64,000 bases of DNA from Perkinsus olseni (lineage: Eukaryota > Perkinsozoa > Perkinsida > Perkinsidae), in contig JABANP010000142.1 in the NCBI GenBank assembly GCA_013115135.1, positions 1 through 64,000 on the forward strand, read 5' to 3'. Made by a program: the position numbers and the translations under genes. Under the pieces are notes generated by a model, which saw only the letters and a list, made by a program, of their open reading frames with translations, did not search any database and was not told the origin of the DNA. Shown piece by piece: positions 22,491 to 33,800 of this stretch. The number at the start of each line of letters is the position of its first letter. The first letter of the stretch is position 1.

Positions 22491-24709
22491 TCACTCTGAC
22501 ATGACTAATCGCTGCCTTCTTCTCGATACGTTCCAGCTGAACTCTTTGCCTGAGCAAGGCGCCTCAACAGTAGGAGTGACAACATCCTCGTACATATCCT
22601 CAAAGTGACGTCGAAGGGTGGCGATGGCCGCCGCTGCTGTGCCCATATCTCGTCTGACATCATCCAAGTCCTCCAGCGTCCCACCAACAGATTCACAGAG
22701 GTCCCATACTTGATCAGATAGCTCGTTGGCTAACATGAGCAGCAGCCAACGTACACAACCGGCGATTCACCTAAGGACTGAGCTCACTATCGATGAGAGC
22801 CTGACGCAGTTGTTTGAGGAGGACTAGCACCTAAAAGGCAATGCCAGGAGGAACGAAAGCATGTGATGGTGGTGCGAGTCGGCTGTACCTCCTTAGCGCG
22901 AGCCCCTCCCTTTGAGTTTCCGAAGACCTCCTGTGAACTCCTCTATTGTGAGGTGTCCATCACCGTCATCGAGGAGGTCCCAGATCTGAGGAAAGGACCA
23001 CGTCGACGACATGCACCACGCCAAAGCATCACATCAAGCATATCTTCTCGCTCGATACCGAGGCTTGCCATCTTGTCAACAATCTGAGGAGGCACAGGAG
23101 GACAGCATCCGGTGGTGGTGGGCCACGACGACTTTAGGATTGCTCAGAGCCTGGTTGAACTCCTTCATATCCAGCTCCCCACTCCCATCAGTGTCCAGCT
23201 CCATGAACAGATCCTTGAGGTCTAGGATGTCCTATATACAGGCTGTTCCATAAAGGCTGTAGACATGCGTAGGACTGAGTCACTTTCCTTTTCGCGGCTT
23301 TCTTGACCTTGGCCTGCTGCTCCTCATCTCTTTGTGCGAGTGCCAAGGCGTTCTCTACCACAACGGCTGTGACAAGGTTCATGAGGACCTGGGTGAGACC
23401 GGCGGCAACAATCCAAGTAGATGCCTTCTAGATGCCTTGTAGATGCCTTACGAAGACGATAACCGTGATGAAGCCCACGAAGTAAAGGCCTATCCTCGGT
23501 AGGTGCTTCATCAACGGTCGGGCAACTGTGTCAGACCAGGTGTCCAGGGTGAGCACCTGTGAAGAGATCTTACAAGCAATGTGCCGATGAAAAGATACTT
23601 GAAATAGAGTGAACATGCCTTGGTGCACAGTAGGGAATAAACCTGCAGTGACCGGATCTGCAGCTACAGCGGAATTACGGCCAATGATCTCAACACTGAC
23701 AGGGAAGGTGACAGTGTGTAGATATTGGCAGAGGCTAATGCTGGTGATGATGAGCAGACATACCCCCATATGGCGAACATGAAGAGGAGCACGGTGACTA
23801 TGATAAGGGTCCAGAGCATGAGGAGAGCGCTGTCGAGAAGGCCTTTAACCAGCAGCCACATCTCTTTAAACACCGGCAACAGGCGGACAGCTCGAGCTAA
23901 GCGTACCTAGAGGCCAGTTAACCAAGCTTTTCTTAGACATTTCCTACTAAGCGTAAAGCACGGAGTACTGTGAGCTTCCTCAAAAGGCTAACGTCCACAC
24001 CAAGAGGGTCGAGGAACCAGTTAGCGATGACACCGGTCACGAAGACCAGTAGGAAGTCGGCGAAGTTGTAAACTGGTAATGAGGCAGCAGGAGGGTGGAA
24101 CCATCAGAGTCGTGGATGAAGAGATGAACCCACAATCAAACATCCAGACCCATCCTCCAGAGGCCACTCGAAGTATCCACTCAATGAAGAAGACCGCAGT
24201 GAAGAAGTGCTCAGCTGTTGAATAATCGGAACTGAGGCCAGGATGTAGGAGGCGGCAGCGATCGAGAAGTATGTAGCTTCTACTCCGCTTGAGGGTCACC
24301 GTTCGCCGCTAGCCCGATGAATATGCAGTTGACGATGATAAGACAGCCGAAGAAGGCCTCGAAAGCCATAGAGTTCACAACTCGGTGAAGCCAAGAGTAT
24401 CTGAGGGTCGGAAAGCGGTGGCATCATCGTTGCCGTGAGTAATGAAGAATAGCAATGATGCTCACTTTGGTTGGTAGGACTCTGCAGATCTCCGGAGTCT
24501 CTCATCTCGTATAGCACGGGCCAGGTCACCAAGCCCAATCGCCTCGTAGAAGCCACTGGAAGAATACTCGGCCCTCGAGCTGTCAACGGCGGCTACCTGT
24601 ACCACTGTCGTCGATGTCGTCGCCGCGTTGTACCATCTCGGTAGGCTAAAGTATCCACCTCCATGATATCGTCGAAGGAACCCCTCACATAGGGGGTGGT
24701 GGCATCCAT
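22491..24709 (-). CDS. single-domain voltage-gated cation channel with two EF hands
   Basis: One six-helix channel domain plus a cytosolic calcium-binding region. From ATG 24709 (MDATTPYVRG), S1 is AFEAFFGCLIIVNCIFIGLA (about 24310-24375) and S2 lies in AEHFFTAVFFIEWILRVAS (about 24155-24215). S3 is FADFLLVFVTGVIANWF; S4 carries the gating arginines in LRALRLVRLARAVRLL (about 23885-23970). S5 is LMLWTLIIVTVLLFMFAIW. The pore filter is QVLTLDTWSDTV (23526-23564), and S6 includes LTQVLMNLVTAVVVENAL. A D/E-W filter of the TLxxW type is known from NaChBac, CatSper and EukCat channels. EF hand 1 is DTDGSGELDMKE (about 23180-23215) and EF hand 2 is DDGDGHLTIEEF (about 22930-22970). After EF hand 2 the frame meets a TAA, yet the next frame continues with a clear coil (LVLLKQLRQALID...SDQVWDLCESVGG) to a TGA at 22491. 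So the gene shows an apparent one-base shift near 22903-22910. Function: voltage-gated Ca2+/Na+ entry, inferred. Confidence 0.8.
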
Positions 24710-25232
24710 AATTCCTGGTCTATGCTTACATTGCTGAGCATTAACAATTGCCCTTGTCTCGATGAGGGACCTTGACTTATGCCTATAATGAATTGACAGA
24801 CTAGAACCCGAAGCAGTGAGTATCCAAAAAGCTGCTGTTAGTCTGCCGTCTACTAGTGGAGACTCGTTAGCCAAGGGTAGCCGGTAAGGACAGCATGAAC
24901 AACAGCGAGTGGAATATTAAAGCAATCGAAAGTAATAAAGCATTTTCCATTGTAGTAAGGATGGTGGTGGTGATGGTGATGGTGACAGCTGCCTCTCAAC
25001 TGCCACTATGACTAGTACTACGATAACAACGAGTAATCCACAATAAAGGCTACTAAGCATCAGCAAGATGATCACTAGTAGTAGCAGCAGTAGCCAAGGT
25101 AGTGGGAGTAGTACCAATACAGAGAATACGATAATGTCTGCTCATTGTTATGATGATAATGGTTCAAAAATGGTACTTAATGATGAGGTCTTACAGCTCT
25201 GATCACGGATTCGTCATAGTCTTCTCGATACG

Positions 25233-27104
25233 CTAGTATCTCCTCTGTGTGTTGCCGCTAACATCTCCTCTGTACTGTCCACCGCCACCTTGTCTACTAC
25301 TACGATGATAATGCTCACGAGTATAGCTGGAATCACGCTGTGACGGCGCCGGGACTTGACCGTATTGCTGATACCCACCACCACCACTGCGGTTGTTACT
25401 GCTTCTATTGGTAGTATCATAACGGCTCTGCTGCTGGCCACGATAAGCATGAGTGGAGGTACCGGCCGATCCACCACTTGGGATGGACTGCTGTTGTTGT
25501 GGTATACCGATATCACCAAGTAGCATCTGATGCTGCTGCTGCTGGTCATGGTTCATAGCATTAGGGCCAGCAGAAGGTGGGCCACCAATGAGAGTAGCAG
25601 AAGATGGAGGCGTAGTTGACGAGGCGTTTGCTGCCGCCCAGAACGCAGCTGCCGGATTAGCCTGTTGCTGTGGAGTGACACTTGAGACCGCAGGCTGCTG
25701 GATCTGCTGATGCTGCTGCTGTTGTTGTAACGACATCATCGTGCTGTAAACTCTCATGGGGTCGTAGTAGCCCATACTTCCAGCACCGCCTGCACCACCA
25801 GCCGCTGCTGCTGCAGCAGCTGGGGGAGTAGTCAAGGAACCACTTGCTTGGGCCGCCATACTTGGAGGGAAGGCAGTATCAGCTCGACCAGAGAGACCGG
25901 GAGGAGGGCCAGCAACAGTAGGGAAGTCAGGCAATAGCGATGATAGGCCTTCCATCGAGAGCGCCCCAGCACCGAAGGGGTTAAGGGACGACGTAAGACC
26001 GGGCTGGTGGGGAGGGATAAATGGAGTAGGAGGAGTGTCTGTGCTGGACTCCACAGTAGGGACGCGATCCGTCTGCGTGTCTATGGTTCTGTGACTGACA
26101 GTAGAGGGCTCAGTCTGTACATAGGCATTGACCAGTGTAGGCTTCGCCCATTCACTATCATACATAGGACTAGTACCGGCTTGAACAGTCGAGACCTTAC
26201 TAGGAGCCACTCTTGGCGGCGGCGGGGGCGGCATGCTGGGCGGTAGCGACAACGGAACAGCGGGCGATGGTGAAGCCTTCCTCTCTGCAACCCTCTCCTC
26301 GGCCGGAACAGCAGCGAGCCCAGCATCTACAGTCTGCTGTTGGTCTGCGTCTGATGGGCTACGTGCATCAGCAGCAGCGACGTCTCTCTCCTTGGCGATG
26401 GCAGCAGTAGGAGAAGTCTCGAACTTCGGGCTCTCGGGCACCTCATTTATCTTCTCTGCGTCATCAACGTCCTTACCAGTAGTAGGTGTCTCGACCTCTC
26501 TAGTAGTGACAGGTGAGATGTGCTTCTCTGGCACACGGTAATACGAGGGAGCAATCCTCGCATTATCCCAGACATTGGGCCAGATCTCACCCACTGGTGG
26601 TGTGGGCTTAGCTCGATGAACCCTAGGGGGAGTAGAGGGTGTACCATACACCACCTTACCAGTAGACTTAGTACCATGACCAACTCCAACAACGCACGGA
26701 GTAGGAACCACCACTTTGCGTGACGGGCCAGAGACGGGAGGAGCAGTAAGGGAAGGGGCCGCGGTAGGGGGTGTCACTGACTTGGGAACCACCTTCTGTG
26801 GACGACCATTATCCGAGGTAGTTGGCCTGCTCGTGCCCTTAGGAGTATTATCCTGACTGGACGTAGCAGAAGAGGCCGCTTCATGAGCTGAGTCAGCAGC
26901 GGCCTTCACCGATGATGCAGGCAGCTCGGCAGAGTGCTCGTGTTCCTTCTCTTGTGGCTTGGGTACACTGTCTTGGGAAGCCTTGGCAGAGACAGCAGCT
27001 GCCTCCGCTCTCATCATCTGCCGCTTCCGCTTATCCAACAGCTTCTGTTTCCGTGTCTTGGTAGGCTGAAATGAGCCTTCTTCTACAACTGCTTCACCGA
27101 ACAT
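25233..27104 (-). CDS. 623-aa disordered Gln/Ala/Ser-rich protein with RGG-like tail, intronless
   Basis: A single open frame from ATG 27104 (MFGEAVVEEGSFQPTKTRKQ) to a stop at 25233. The N terminus is basic (KQKLLDKRKRQMMR), followed by long Ala/Ser/Pro/Thr-rich disorder. A short ordered-looking piece, GEIWPNVWDNARIAPSYY, lies near 26530-26600. Pro runs (SMPPPPPP), several Gln runs (LQQQQQHQQIQQ, QQQQHQML) and an Ala/Gly run (AAAAAAGGAGGAG) follow. The C terminus is Gly/Tyr/Arg-rich (GGGGYQQYG, QGGGGQYRG), like RGG boxes of RNA-binding and granule-forming proteins. No folded domain is recognised. A role in RNP granules or translation control is inference from composition. Lack of introns over 1.87 kb contrasts with the neighbours. 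Confidence 0.7.
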   Translation of the reverse strand: MFGEAVVEEGSFQPTKTRKQKLLDKRKRQMMRAEAAAVSAKASQDSVPKPQEKEHEHSAELPASSVKAAADSAHEAASSATSSQDNTPKGTSRPTTSDNGRPQKVVPKSVTPPTAAPSLTAPPVSGPSRKVVVPTPCVVGVGHGTKSTGKVVYGTPSTPPRVHRAKPTPPVGEIWPNVWDNARIAPSYYRVPEKHISPVTTREVETPTTGKDVDDAEKINEVPESPKFETSPTAAIAKERDVAAADARSPSDADQQQTVDAGLAAVPAEERVAERKASPSPAVPLSLPPSMPPPPPPRVAPSKVSTVQAGTSPMYDSEWAKPTLVNAYVQTEPSTVSHRTIDTQTDRVPTVESSTDTPPTPFIPPHQPGLTSSLNPFGAGALSMEGLSSLLPDFPTVAGPPPGLSGRADTAFPPSMAAQASGSLTTPPAAAAAAAGGAGGAGSMGYYDPMRVYSTMMSLQQQQQHQQIQQPAVSSVTPQQQANPAAAFWAAANASSTTPPSSATLIGGPPSAGPNAMNHDQQQQHQMLLGDIGIPQQQQSIPSGGSAGTSTHAYRGQQQSRYDTTNRSSNNRSGGGGYQQYGQVPAPSQRDSSYTREHYHRSSRQGGGGQYRGDVSGNTQRRY

Positions 27105-28635
27105 AGTAGCTGCTTATGATAGTGACGATGACCTTCGTAGTAGTAGGAACAGGAGGAGGAGGGGAGCGTGACCGAAATAGTCAATTATACAAACTAAGAC
27201 GGTTGCTGCAATCTCGACCGGCTTAACTATGATCACAACGACAGCACTAGCCCCTCTAGTGTTCCATCACGGGCTGCAGGATCATAGCTCGTAACCACTG
27301 CATGAGCCTGCTCAGGTGTGGGGAGTCCTCCCTTCCAAGGGTGCGTCCCCCTCAACGCTACTGCACTAGACCGCATCTCTGTTGGAATCCAGATGGTGCT
27401 GACTTTTGAAACGGCTAAGATACTTCGAAAAAGGCGATGTCTAACCATAGTTGAATGAGCCCATGCAATCTGCCGACCCTCACGTCACCCGATCCTAGTG
27501 AAAGCCGCATTACTCTGACACATGCCATCCGCTCCAGGTTAGCGAACTACTCCTACTACACGTCACACTGACGAGGCGGCTTGGGTTGAAGATTCGGCGC
27601 AGAAAGCAGTTCTCGCGCGCCATGGCGATCGATTACACTCGCGTTCCTCTCCGAGACGATTGACAGATTGCACGGAATATCTAAGACTCCCGCGTGGAAT
27701 ATAATAATAAGTAGGGATTGAAGTGCTCGCAGCTTGTAGGTTTCGCGTAGTGGGTGCGCATGATAGATGCGGACTTCCCATGCTGATCGCTCCCACCTTA
27801 ACGACACTGATACGGGTAAACATTTCAAGTCGGTTAGAGATCTTCGTGCTGCTGCGTGGCAATGCTCATGTGACACGAGCGATGTCCAACCCTTAGCGGC
27901 TGAAGGCGATCTCTCGTATGGCGGTCAGCGTGCCCGGTCACCTGCCATCCAACGTCATAGTGTGGAGCTGAGGCAGCTTCACAGGAAGGTTTCTGCTAGG
28001 TCGAATATTGCCGTGGATTCCTACTCCGAATTTGGGAACCCCATCTTTTCCGAGATACCGTTTAAGGCGAAGCAAGCTGTGCAATCACAGCGTGAACCTG
28101 TCAGTCAATCCTTTTTGTAGGCTTCCTTGAGACAACTACTTACGTTGGTAAACATATTCCGTTTGATACTACGTCACAGTATTCTGGACTTGCAACATGG
28201 GAGAGGTGGACCATTCGCCGCACGAGCGGTATACTGTTAGATCCAGGTGGGAGCGTCAGCCTCATAACCTTCAGACGCTTCTACTCTGCACAATGATGTC
28301 AATATCGCAGGTATAACGTAAGCCCGTATCGTTCGTAGCTCGGCTTCACGCGGGCAGAAGGCTCAAGTGCTGGGGGACTTGCTCTCCTTGTTGAAGAGGC
28401 TTTTCCTTCTCTCGAAGGCAGGGGTCCCAATCAGCACCTTCTCATGGGCCATGAGCTCATGGCTATCGTATAAGACACTCCTCTGTGTTGTTGTGTTGGA
28501 GTTCAACGGTTTGTCCATGGTAGAGGAGTGCTTAGAGCTACTTTTTGAATTTAAGCATGAATCAGGAATCCCTACCCAGCACTACCGGTCAGAAGGATCG
28601 CTCGGGACCAACTGGACGTCTTAGGTGACCATCAG
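27105..28635. other. gene-poor stretch, several short open frames, nothing recognised
   Basis: Between the 623-aa gene (minus) and the next plus-strand gene. Frames of 70-117 codons occur on both strands (for example 27767-28120 plus and 28367-28624 plus), but none has a recognisable motif or convincing splice partners. The first part should hold the promoter of the 623-aa gene. The rest may contain 5' exons of the plus-strand gene or degenerate sequence. Confidence 0.4.
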
Positions 28636-28639
28636 GCGT

Positions 28640-29670
28640 TGGCCTGTCGGTATCGGAACACGATCGTGCTCAGTCCGGAATCCGCTTCTACTCGCCGCCC
28701 GGGTGAAGCTGATATCAACAAAGATCTTGGAGGCTTTCTTGATGACGATGATACCACCTTCGCTGACATGGTCAACAGGCCGGGATCTTCATCGAATGAG
28801 GTGATGGTACGCCATCTCACCGAAAGCTATCTTAGTGATACAACCACAGGCGCCACGAGGACGGCAGGAACCGGCTGCTACCGCTGTTAACGACGTTGAT
28901 TCACAGGATGGCGAGGACGATGATGGTCCTGATCTGTACACGCAGTTCACCGGTAATGGGCAACGGATGCTCAAGTCTGAAGTTGATGGATAATCATCAT
29001 GCGTGGTGTCAGAGGCGATACCCGTTGACAAGATCAACTCCGGTTTGCACCAAGCTGGGGACTTGTTGTATGCTGCTTTCAACAAGGTGAGGCGCCCTTG
29101 TCGCGCCAACTGCACTCTATGCCATCACATCTGTCAGGCTAAGGAGATGGGGTCTGAGAATATCCAGCAAGTGCAGGACTCGGAGACCTACAATAATCTA
29201 CGGACAAGTAGCCACTGGGTCGACACTCTCCTGACCACACCGAGCTTGCCCATCAGGTGCCACCCAGAACCTAGAACAGTTACAGCAGAGTGATCTAGGG
29301 CAGCAGGCAGCCCAGGCAGCTGGTGAGAATAGAAGACAGGTAACGTGTGTAGACCCCTCATCGTGTTAGATACAGCAAAGGCGAGAGCGGCAGAGATGAA
29401 GGAGGAGTGGTCTCCGACCTTCCAGCAGGCAAGGGAGAGTGCGTACTCTTGGATGAGCTCTGCGGCTAAGGTAAGGGCCCGTCCTTCACGCTCTCTCGTG
29501 ATGCGACACTGACTCCTCAGAGCGCATCTTCGGCAGCGATATGGTTCCAATCCATGGGCACCAGCGGGGTCGATGGGGATGACTCGGACGCTGAGCCCTC
29601 CACCACTACTAGGGGCGTCAGGAGGACAGCAGTAACCAGGGAGCCGACCCACAGAAGAAGGACTAATATA
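28640..29670 (+). CDS. hydrophilic acidic protein with Gln-rich helical segments
   Basis: Plus-strand exons with coding character but no recognised family. INKDLGGFLDDDDTTFADM (about 28715-28775) precedes an acidic exon SQDGEDDDGPDLYTQFTG (28900-28955). Next is VDKINSGLHQAGDLLYAAFNK (29020-29085), then NLEQLQQSDLGQQAAQAAG (29265-29325). A likely amphipathic helix follows, FQQARESAYSWMSSAAKSA (29425-29525), and a basic Thr/Arg-rich tail (TTRGVRRTAVTREPTHRRR) near 29610-29665. The Gln-rich heptads hint at a coiled coil, and SNARE-like pairing was considered, but no zero-layer Gln/Arg register could be fixed. Start and end are approximate. Confidence 0.4.
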
Positions 29671-29852
29671 TCATTGCATCGTCAGCATCATCAGCAGCGT
29701 CCATTCATCATCATCGAATCATTCTTTTTATAAATCAAGCGGTATACACGAGTCTGCTTTTCTGTGCCTCTCCAGAAGAGTTGTTGTTGTGTCCTGAGAA
29801 TACGATGGCGTGACGGACTCATATCGTACATTCGTGTTGTGAGTAAGTGTAC

Positions 29853-30325
29853 ATGGCAGTTCACGAGACTATGGCTACTGCACCTGTTGCTGACGCTGCT
29901 AACCCTACCATCGATGACGCTGACCTACACGATGTTACCGATACCTGCCCTCGGTTGAGGGTAGGGTGTCGTGCTGGTGATGGTCCGAGTTGCACGACGG
30001 AAGTGTCTCAGACAAGACTACGCCAGCCTTGCCGCCTCTACGGAAGGGGGAAACCCGAGTGACTATTGCCGTTGGGAAATACTATAGTGTCAGAGAGCAC
30101 TGGCCTTGCGGTATGGTATGACTGGCCGATTATAGGCGTGATCCCTCTGTTCAGTCAGTACGGGAGAAGGTGAAGATCACTGTCGGCGTGCTGGGCACAA
30201 TCTTTGAAGGCAGCATAGTCGAGAATCATGAGGAGGTGGTAGCGGACAGTGATAGTGATGGTGATGGTGGTGGGGAGAGCTTGAAGGAGATAGAGGAAGC
30301 AGAGGAGAGGCCCCTACCGATGTGA
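29853..30325 (+). CDS. small uncharacterised two-exon protein, about 130 aa
   Basis: From ATG 29853 (MAVHETMATAPVADAANP) the frame runs to GRGKPE. A GTGACT...ATTATAG intron of about 77 nt then restores the frame into RDPSVQSVREKVKITVGVL, GTIFEGSIVENHEEVV and a Ser/Asp/Glu-rich tail (ADSDSDGDGGGESLKEIEE), ending PLPM and TGA at 30323-30325. No motif, signal peptide or membrane segment is seen. The acidic tail suggests a soluble protein. It could also be part of a larger transcript with its neighbours. Confidence 0.4.
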
Positions 30326-30368
30326 GATAATAGTAGGTGTATGCGGGAATGGTGTGACCTCAGATACT

Positions 30369-30605
30369 ATGAACTCGTTTGGCAGGACACCACTCAGCAT
30401 ATTTTCAAGGGATCTGGCCTTCCGTAGTATCGTCGTCGATGACAGTCTATGAATTGAGCGGCGACCTCCTCGCGCAGGCAAGAAACTGCTGCACAACATC
30501 GACCATCTCGGCTGCCTCCCCGTCGAGATCAAGCTCATGATGACAGAGGAATTCCGGGAGGAAGTAGAGGCTGCTACTGGTAAATCCAAGAATCAGCATA
30601 AGTAA
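30369..30605 (+). CDS. tiny two-exon gene, about 60 aa, basic
   Basis: ATG 30369 opens MNSFGRTPLSIFSRDLAF. A 54-nt GTAGTA...GCGCAG intron is followed by RKKLLHNIDHLGCLPVEIK, LMMTEEFREEVEAATGK and SKNQHK, stop TAA at 30603-30605. The join keeps frame and gives a compact basic then helical protein, of a size seen for mitochondrial or ribonucleoprotein accessory subunits. I do not recognise it. Too short for most ORF finders because the intron splits it. Confidence 0.4.
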
Positions 30606-30868
30606 CCAGTGATGATATAGCAGGAAAGAAGGGTTCCACGGAGATAGAGGAGTTGGCGCAGCATGTGGAGGCGATAGCATTGAAGTAGCTATGCTCCTGC
30701 GAGCCACTACAGACGACACTCTGTGTGCTCTGTTGTGACAAGATGCACTCGTACTGTACATGTTGATACCAGGCAGCTCCTCAACTCGGAACGCGAGAGC
30801 TACAAGCACTCGAGTGTCAGTTTCGGTCGAGGTTCGCTGTCGACTGCTCATCGCCGTGGCAGGCATCA

Positions 30869-33800
30869 GTGTCGTTCCCACTACTGACATCATCGCACCC
30901 TGAGCAAGGCACGAGTGATGGCTCTAGTACGACTGACACTGTGCGCGTCACGATAACCGTAGACCCGCCCATCATGCCCGTAGCCTCAGCCTTGGAAGCA
31001 GCAGTAGGGTACCGGAGAGATACTCGTCCCGTTGAAGGAGCTAGCTCAGGTGCCGGCGCCGGATACCACACGCGTAAAGCGCACGGCCTCAGTAGAATCT
31101 TTCCGAGCTGCCGTTGGAGCAAATCGTCAAGGCTCTTGACCAACCGCGTAGGTCTGGTGATATTATCGTATCGACATGCGAATCGGTCATTTGCAGTGGA
31201 TGAGGACAAGTGTAGGGCGATCATGACGTTGAAGGAGGACACACTTAGGCCAGCAGTTATAAGGTTCGCCTTAGTGCTACTGCCCCTCCATACTCGTTGA
31301 ATAACCCTATCATTATAGGATCCTTGCTGATATGATCGAGAAGGGACCTTGTTACTACCACTCGATGAACGATGTAGGGCTCATGGGCTCTGTTGATCGG
31401 CTCTGCTACTGCTGCTGCTGACCTTCCCTCAGAAGGCCTTGTCGGAGTTGAAGGCAGAGGCTTTTTCCATACTCTCTAGCCACGTATCTTCGGTCCTGAG
31501 AACACATGATACCCCCGGAAGCACTCTAATAACGACCGAGGATACTCTGACAAAGTCAATGCGGCTAGCTTGGGAAGCCGAGTTCGTTTATCGGAAGTAG
31601 TCGCCTCGAACAAACGGCGACATATAGACGCGATCACTCAGTTATACATCAGCAGCCTGGGAATACAAACGGCAGATCGTAACCAAGCCTCAACAACTCG
31701 CTGCAGACGAAGAGACCTTCAGAGGTACTCCATCTTTTCACGCCCGGCTCACAGTGAGTCGATTGGTAGAGCACAGACGGACAGCATGGATGAGATACTC
31801 GGCCTTTTTACGGAGATGTCCCCACCAGATGGAAGCAGCTGCTGAACATGCCTTGAGGGAGGCTGTCATGCTGGGGTACAGTCGAGAGGTAAAGTGCTGC
31901 CATCTCCAGCGGTACCATCTTATATCACAATAACAGGCTCTTTGCTACCTTGGATGCACTTTAATATGCAGAGGTCGATACGAAGAGGCTAGTGGCATCC
32001 TCGATAGAGTGTTCATGAGGCTCAGTACAATCGCTTGTGAGTGTAAAAGCTCAGTTACATGACACAGAAGGTATGACAGATCCGTTAGTGAACCTTGTCA
32101 AGGCTGTCAACCTGCACGGCAAGGTAGGCTCTCATCATTGACACTGATGAGATCCGTTAGTCCTGCAGGGAGATGTTGATGGTTGCTGTCGATATCTTGG
32201 TCTGGCAACGCGAGACAAGACGTTTTTTCGAGGACTCAAAACGGAGCAGCAGATCTTTGATAAACTGAGGTCCGTCATTCTCGAGTTGTTGTTGTTGTTG
32301 TCCATGCAAAACAGGCTCTATGATGGGGCAGAACATCATCAAGGTCCTCATGGTGGGTCCGGGGAAGACGGAGAGCAGGGGCTAGTCACGGGAGATGTGG
32401 CTGGCGCCGAGGATTCCCCGAGATCTGCTCATACCGAGGAGAGGATGGATTCACCCAAAGCCCGCCTCGGACTGTACCACAACCTCTTGCCACCAGGTGG
32501 CTCAACTAAGCCTACGGCCTCATTGCTACTCCTTCGCTCCTCATGGGTCAGTCCCGACTGCCGAGCTATATCTAGCTCCCCCGGACCACACCACACTGAC
32601 TCTTCTCAAAGAACTGGTCGTTGACCATAGCCTCTACGATTTTGCCAATCTTGTCGGGTTGGCGGTGCGCCAGGTTAGAAAGGAGATCGGTACATCCAGC
32701 TGACATTCACTTCCGCGATCACCGAGTCCTTCATCTTAGGTAGCACCTCATTCCTAAGCCAAGTCTTCAGACAGTGGTGTGAGTTCCACCATCTGGTAGC
32801 GGTGAGCCTCGCCCATCAAGGGCACTGGGACGAAGCAATGGGGGTCCTCGAGAGGATTGTAGCCACCGAACCGCACCGTACAAAAATACATATTCGTCAC
32901 TAGCTACAGTAGCACTTCCAGGAACCTCCTCATGGTCTTTACTGGGAGAGTGCCTCTGTCGTACCGGAGCCCGCAACGACAGAATCGCCGAAGTTCTCAC
33001 GAAGGCAACACCTCCGGGTCTGCAAAGAGAGAGCACTACGGGTAGAGAGCACTTCGTCCATTGAAGTGGTCCGTCCGTTTATTGATAGAGTCGTCCCGGT
33101 CTCTACGGTTACTGGCTATCCTACGCTATGCTGAATTGTTGCTCAAGAAAAAGAAGTGGACTCAAGCTCGAGAGTTCCTCATGATAACTCAGCATGATGT
33201 ACATCGAGCCTTCCTACTACTACACGTATACTGAGGGTAAGGTTCTCGAGGCACAGCCAACAGCGACAGCTTGGATTTATATAGCAACCACCTACATCCA
33301 TCAAGAAGAATGGGACCAGGTGCCGCACACTTCTCTACTCTTTCCCAGTTCGGCCAATCAGGCTAAGAAAGCTATTTCGATGGCTCTGACCCTCGCTGGT
33401 ACATCTCGACTACCTAGCGAATCGGGAGAACCGGCAAGCGGGCATCCCATGCTGCATGCTGATTGCTGGGGTCTCATGTCTTTGGTAGTTCCATCGATTC
33501 ACTTGACAGTATCGCCAGCCTTGTTACTGGCTTGGTAGGTACTTCTACGTGGTGGGCCATCTGAAGAGACTCTGCAGCAGTCCCGTAAATGCTTCGATCT
33601 CTATATGCTCAATGACCCTGTCAATGTTAGGCTAATACTGTGTACGACTACGGGATGCTCTCCCTCGTTAGGTACAGTTACTGACGGAAGTAGGCTTCGC
33701 CTGGCTATCCAGGGGTATGCCATCCCTAGCAGAAGTGGCAGCCTGTCGGGCGCTGGAACTCGAGGCTAGTGGTAAACACGGCGCGCCAGTGCCGGAGAGC

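Noticed and set aside
26007..26723. plus-strand frames of 65-102 codons
   Set aside because: They are antisense shadows of the 623-residue low-complexity gene.
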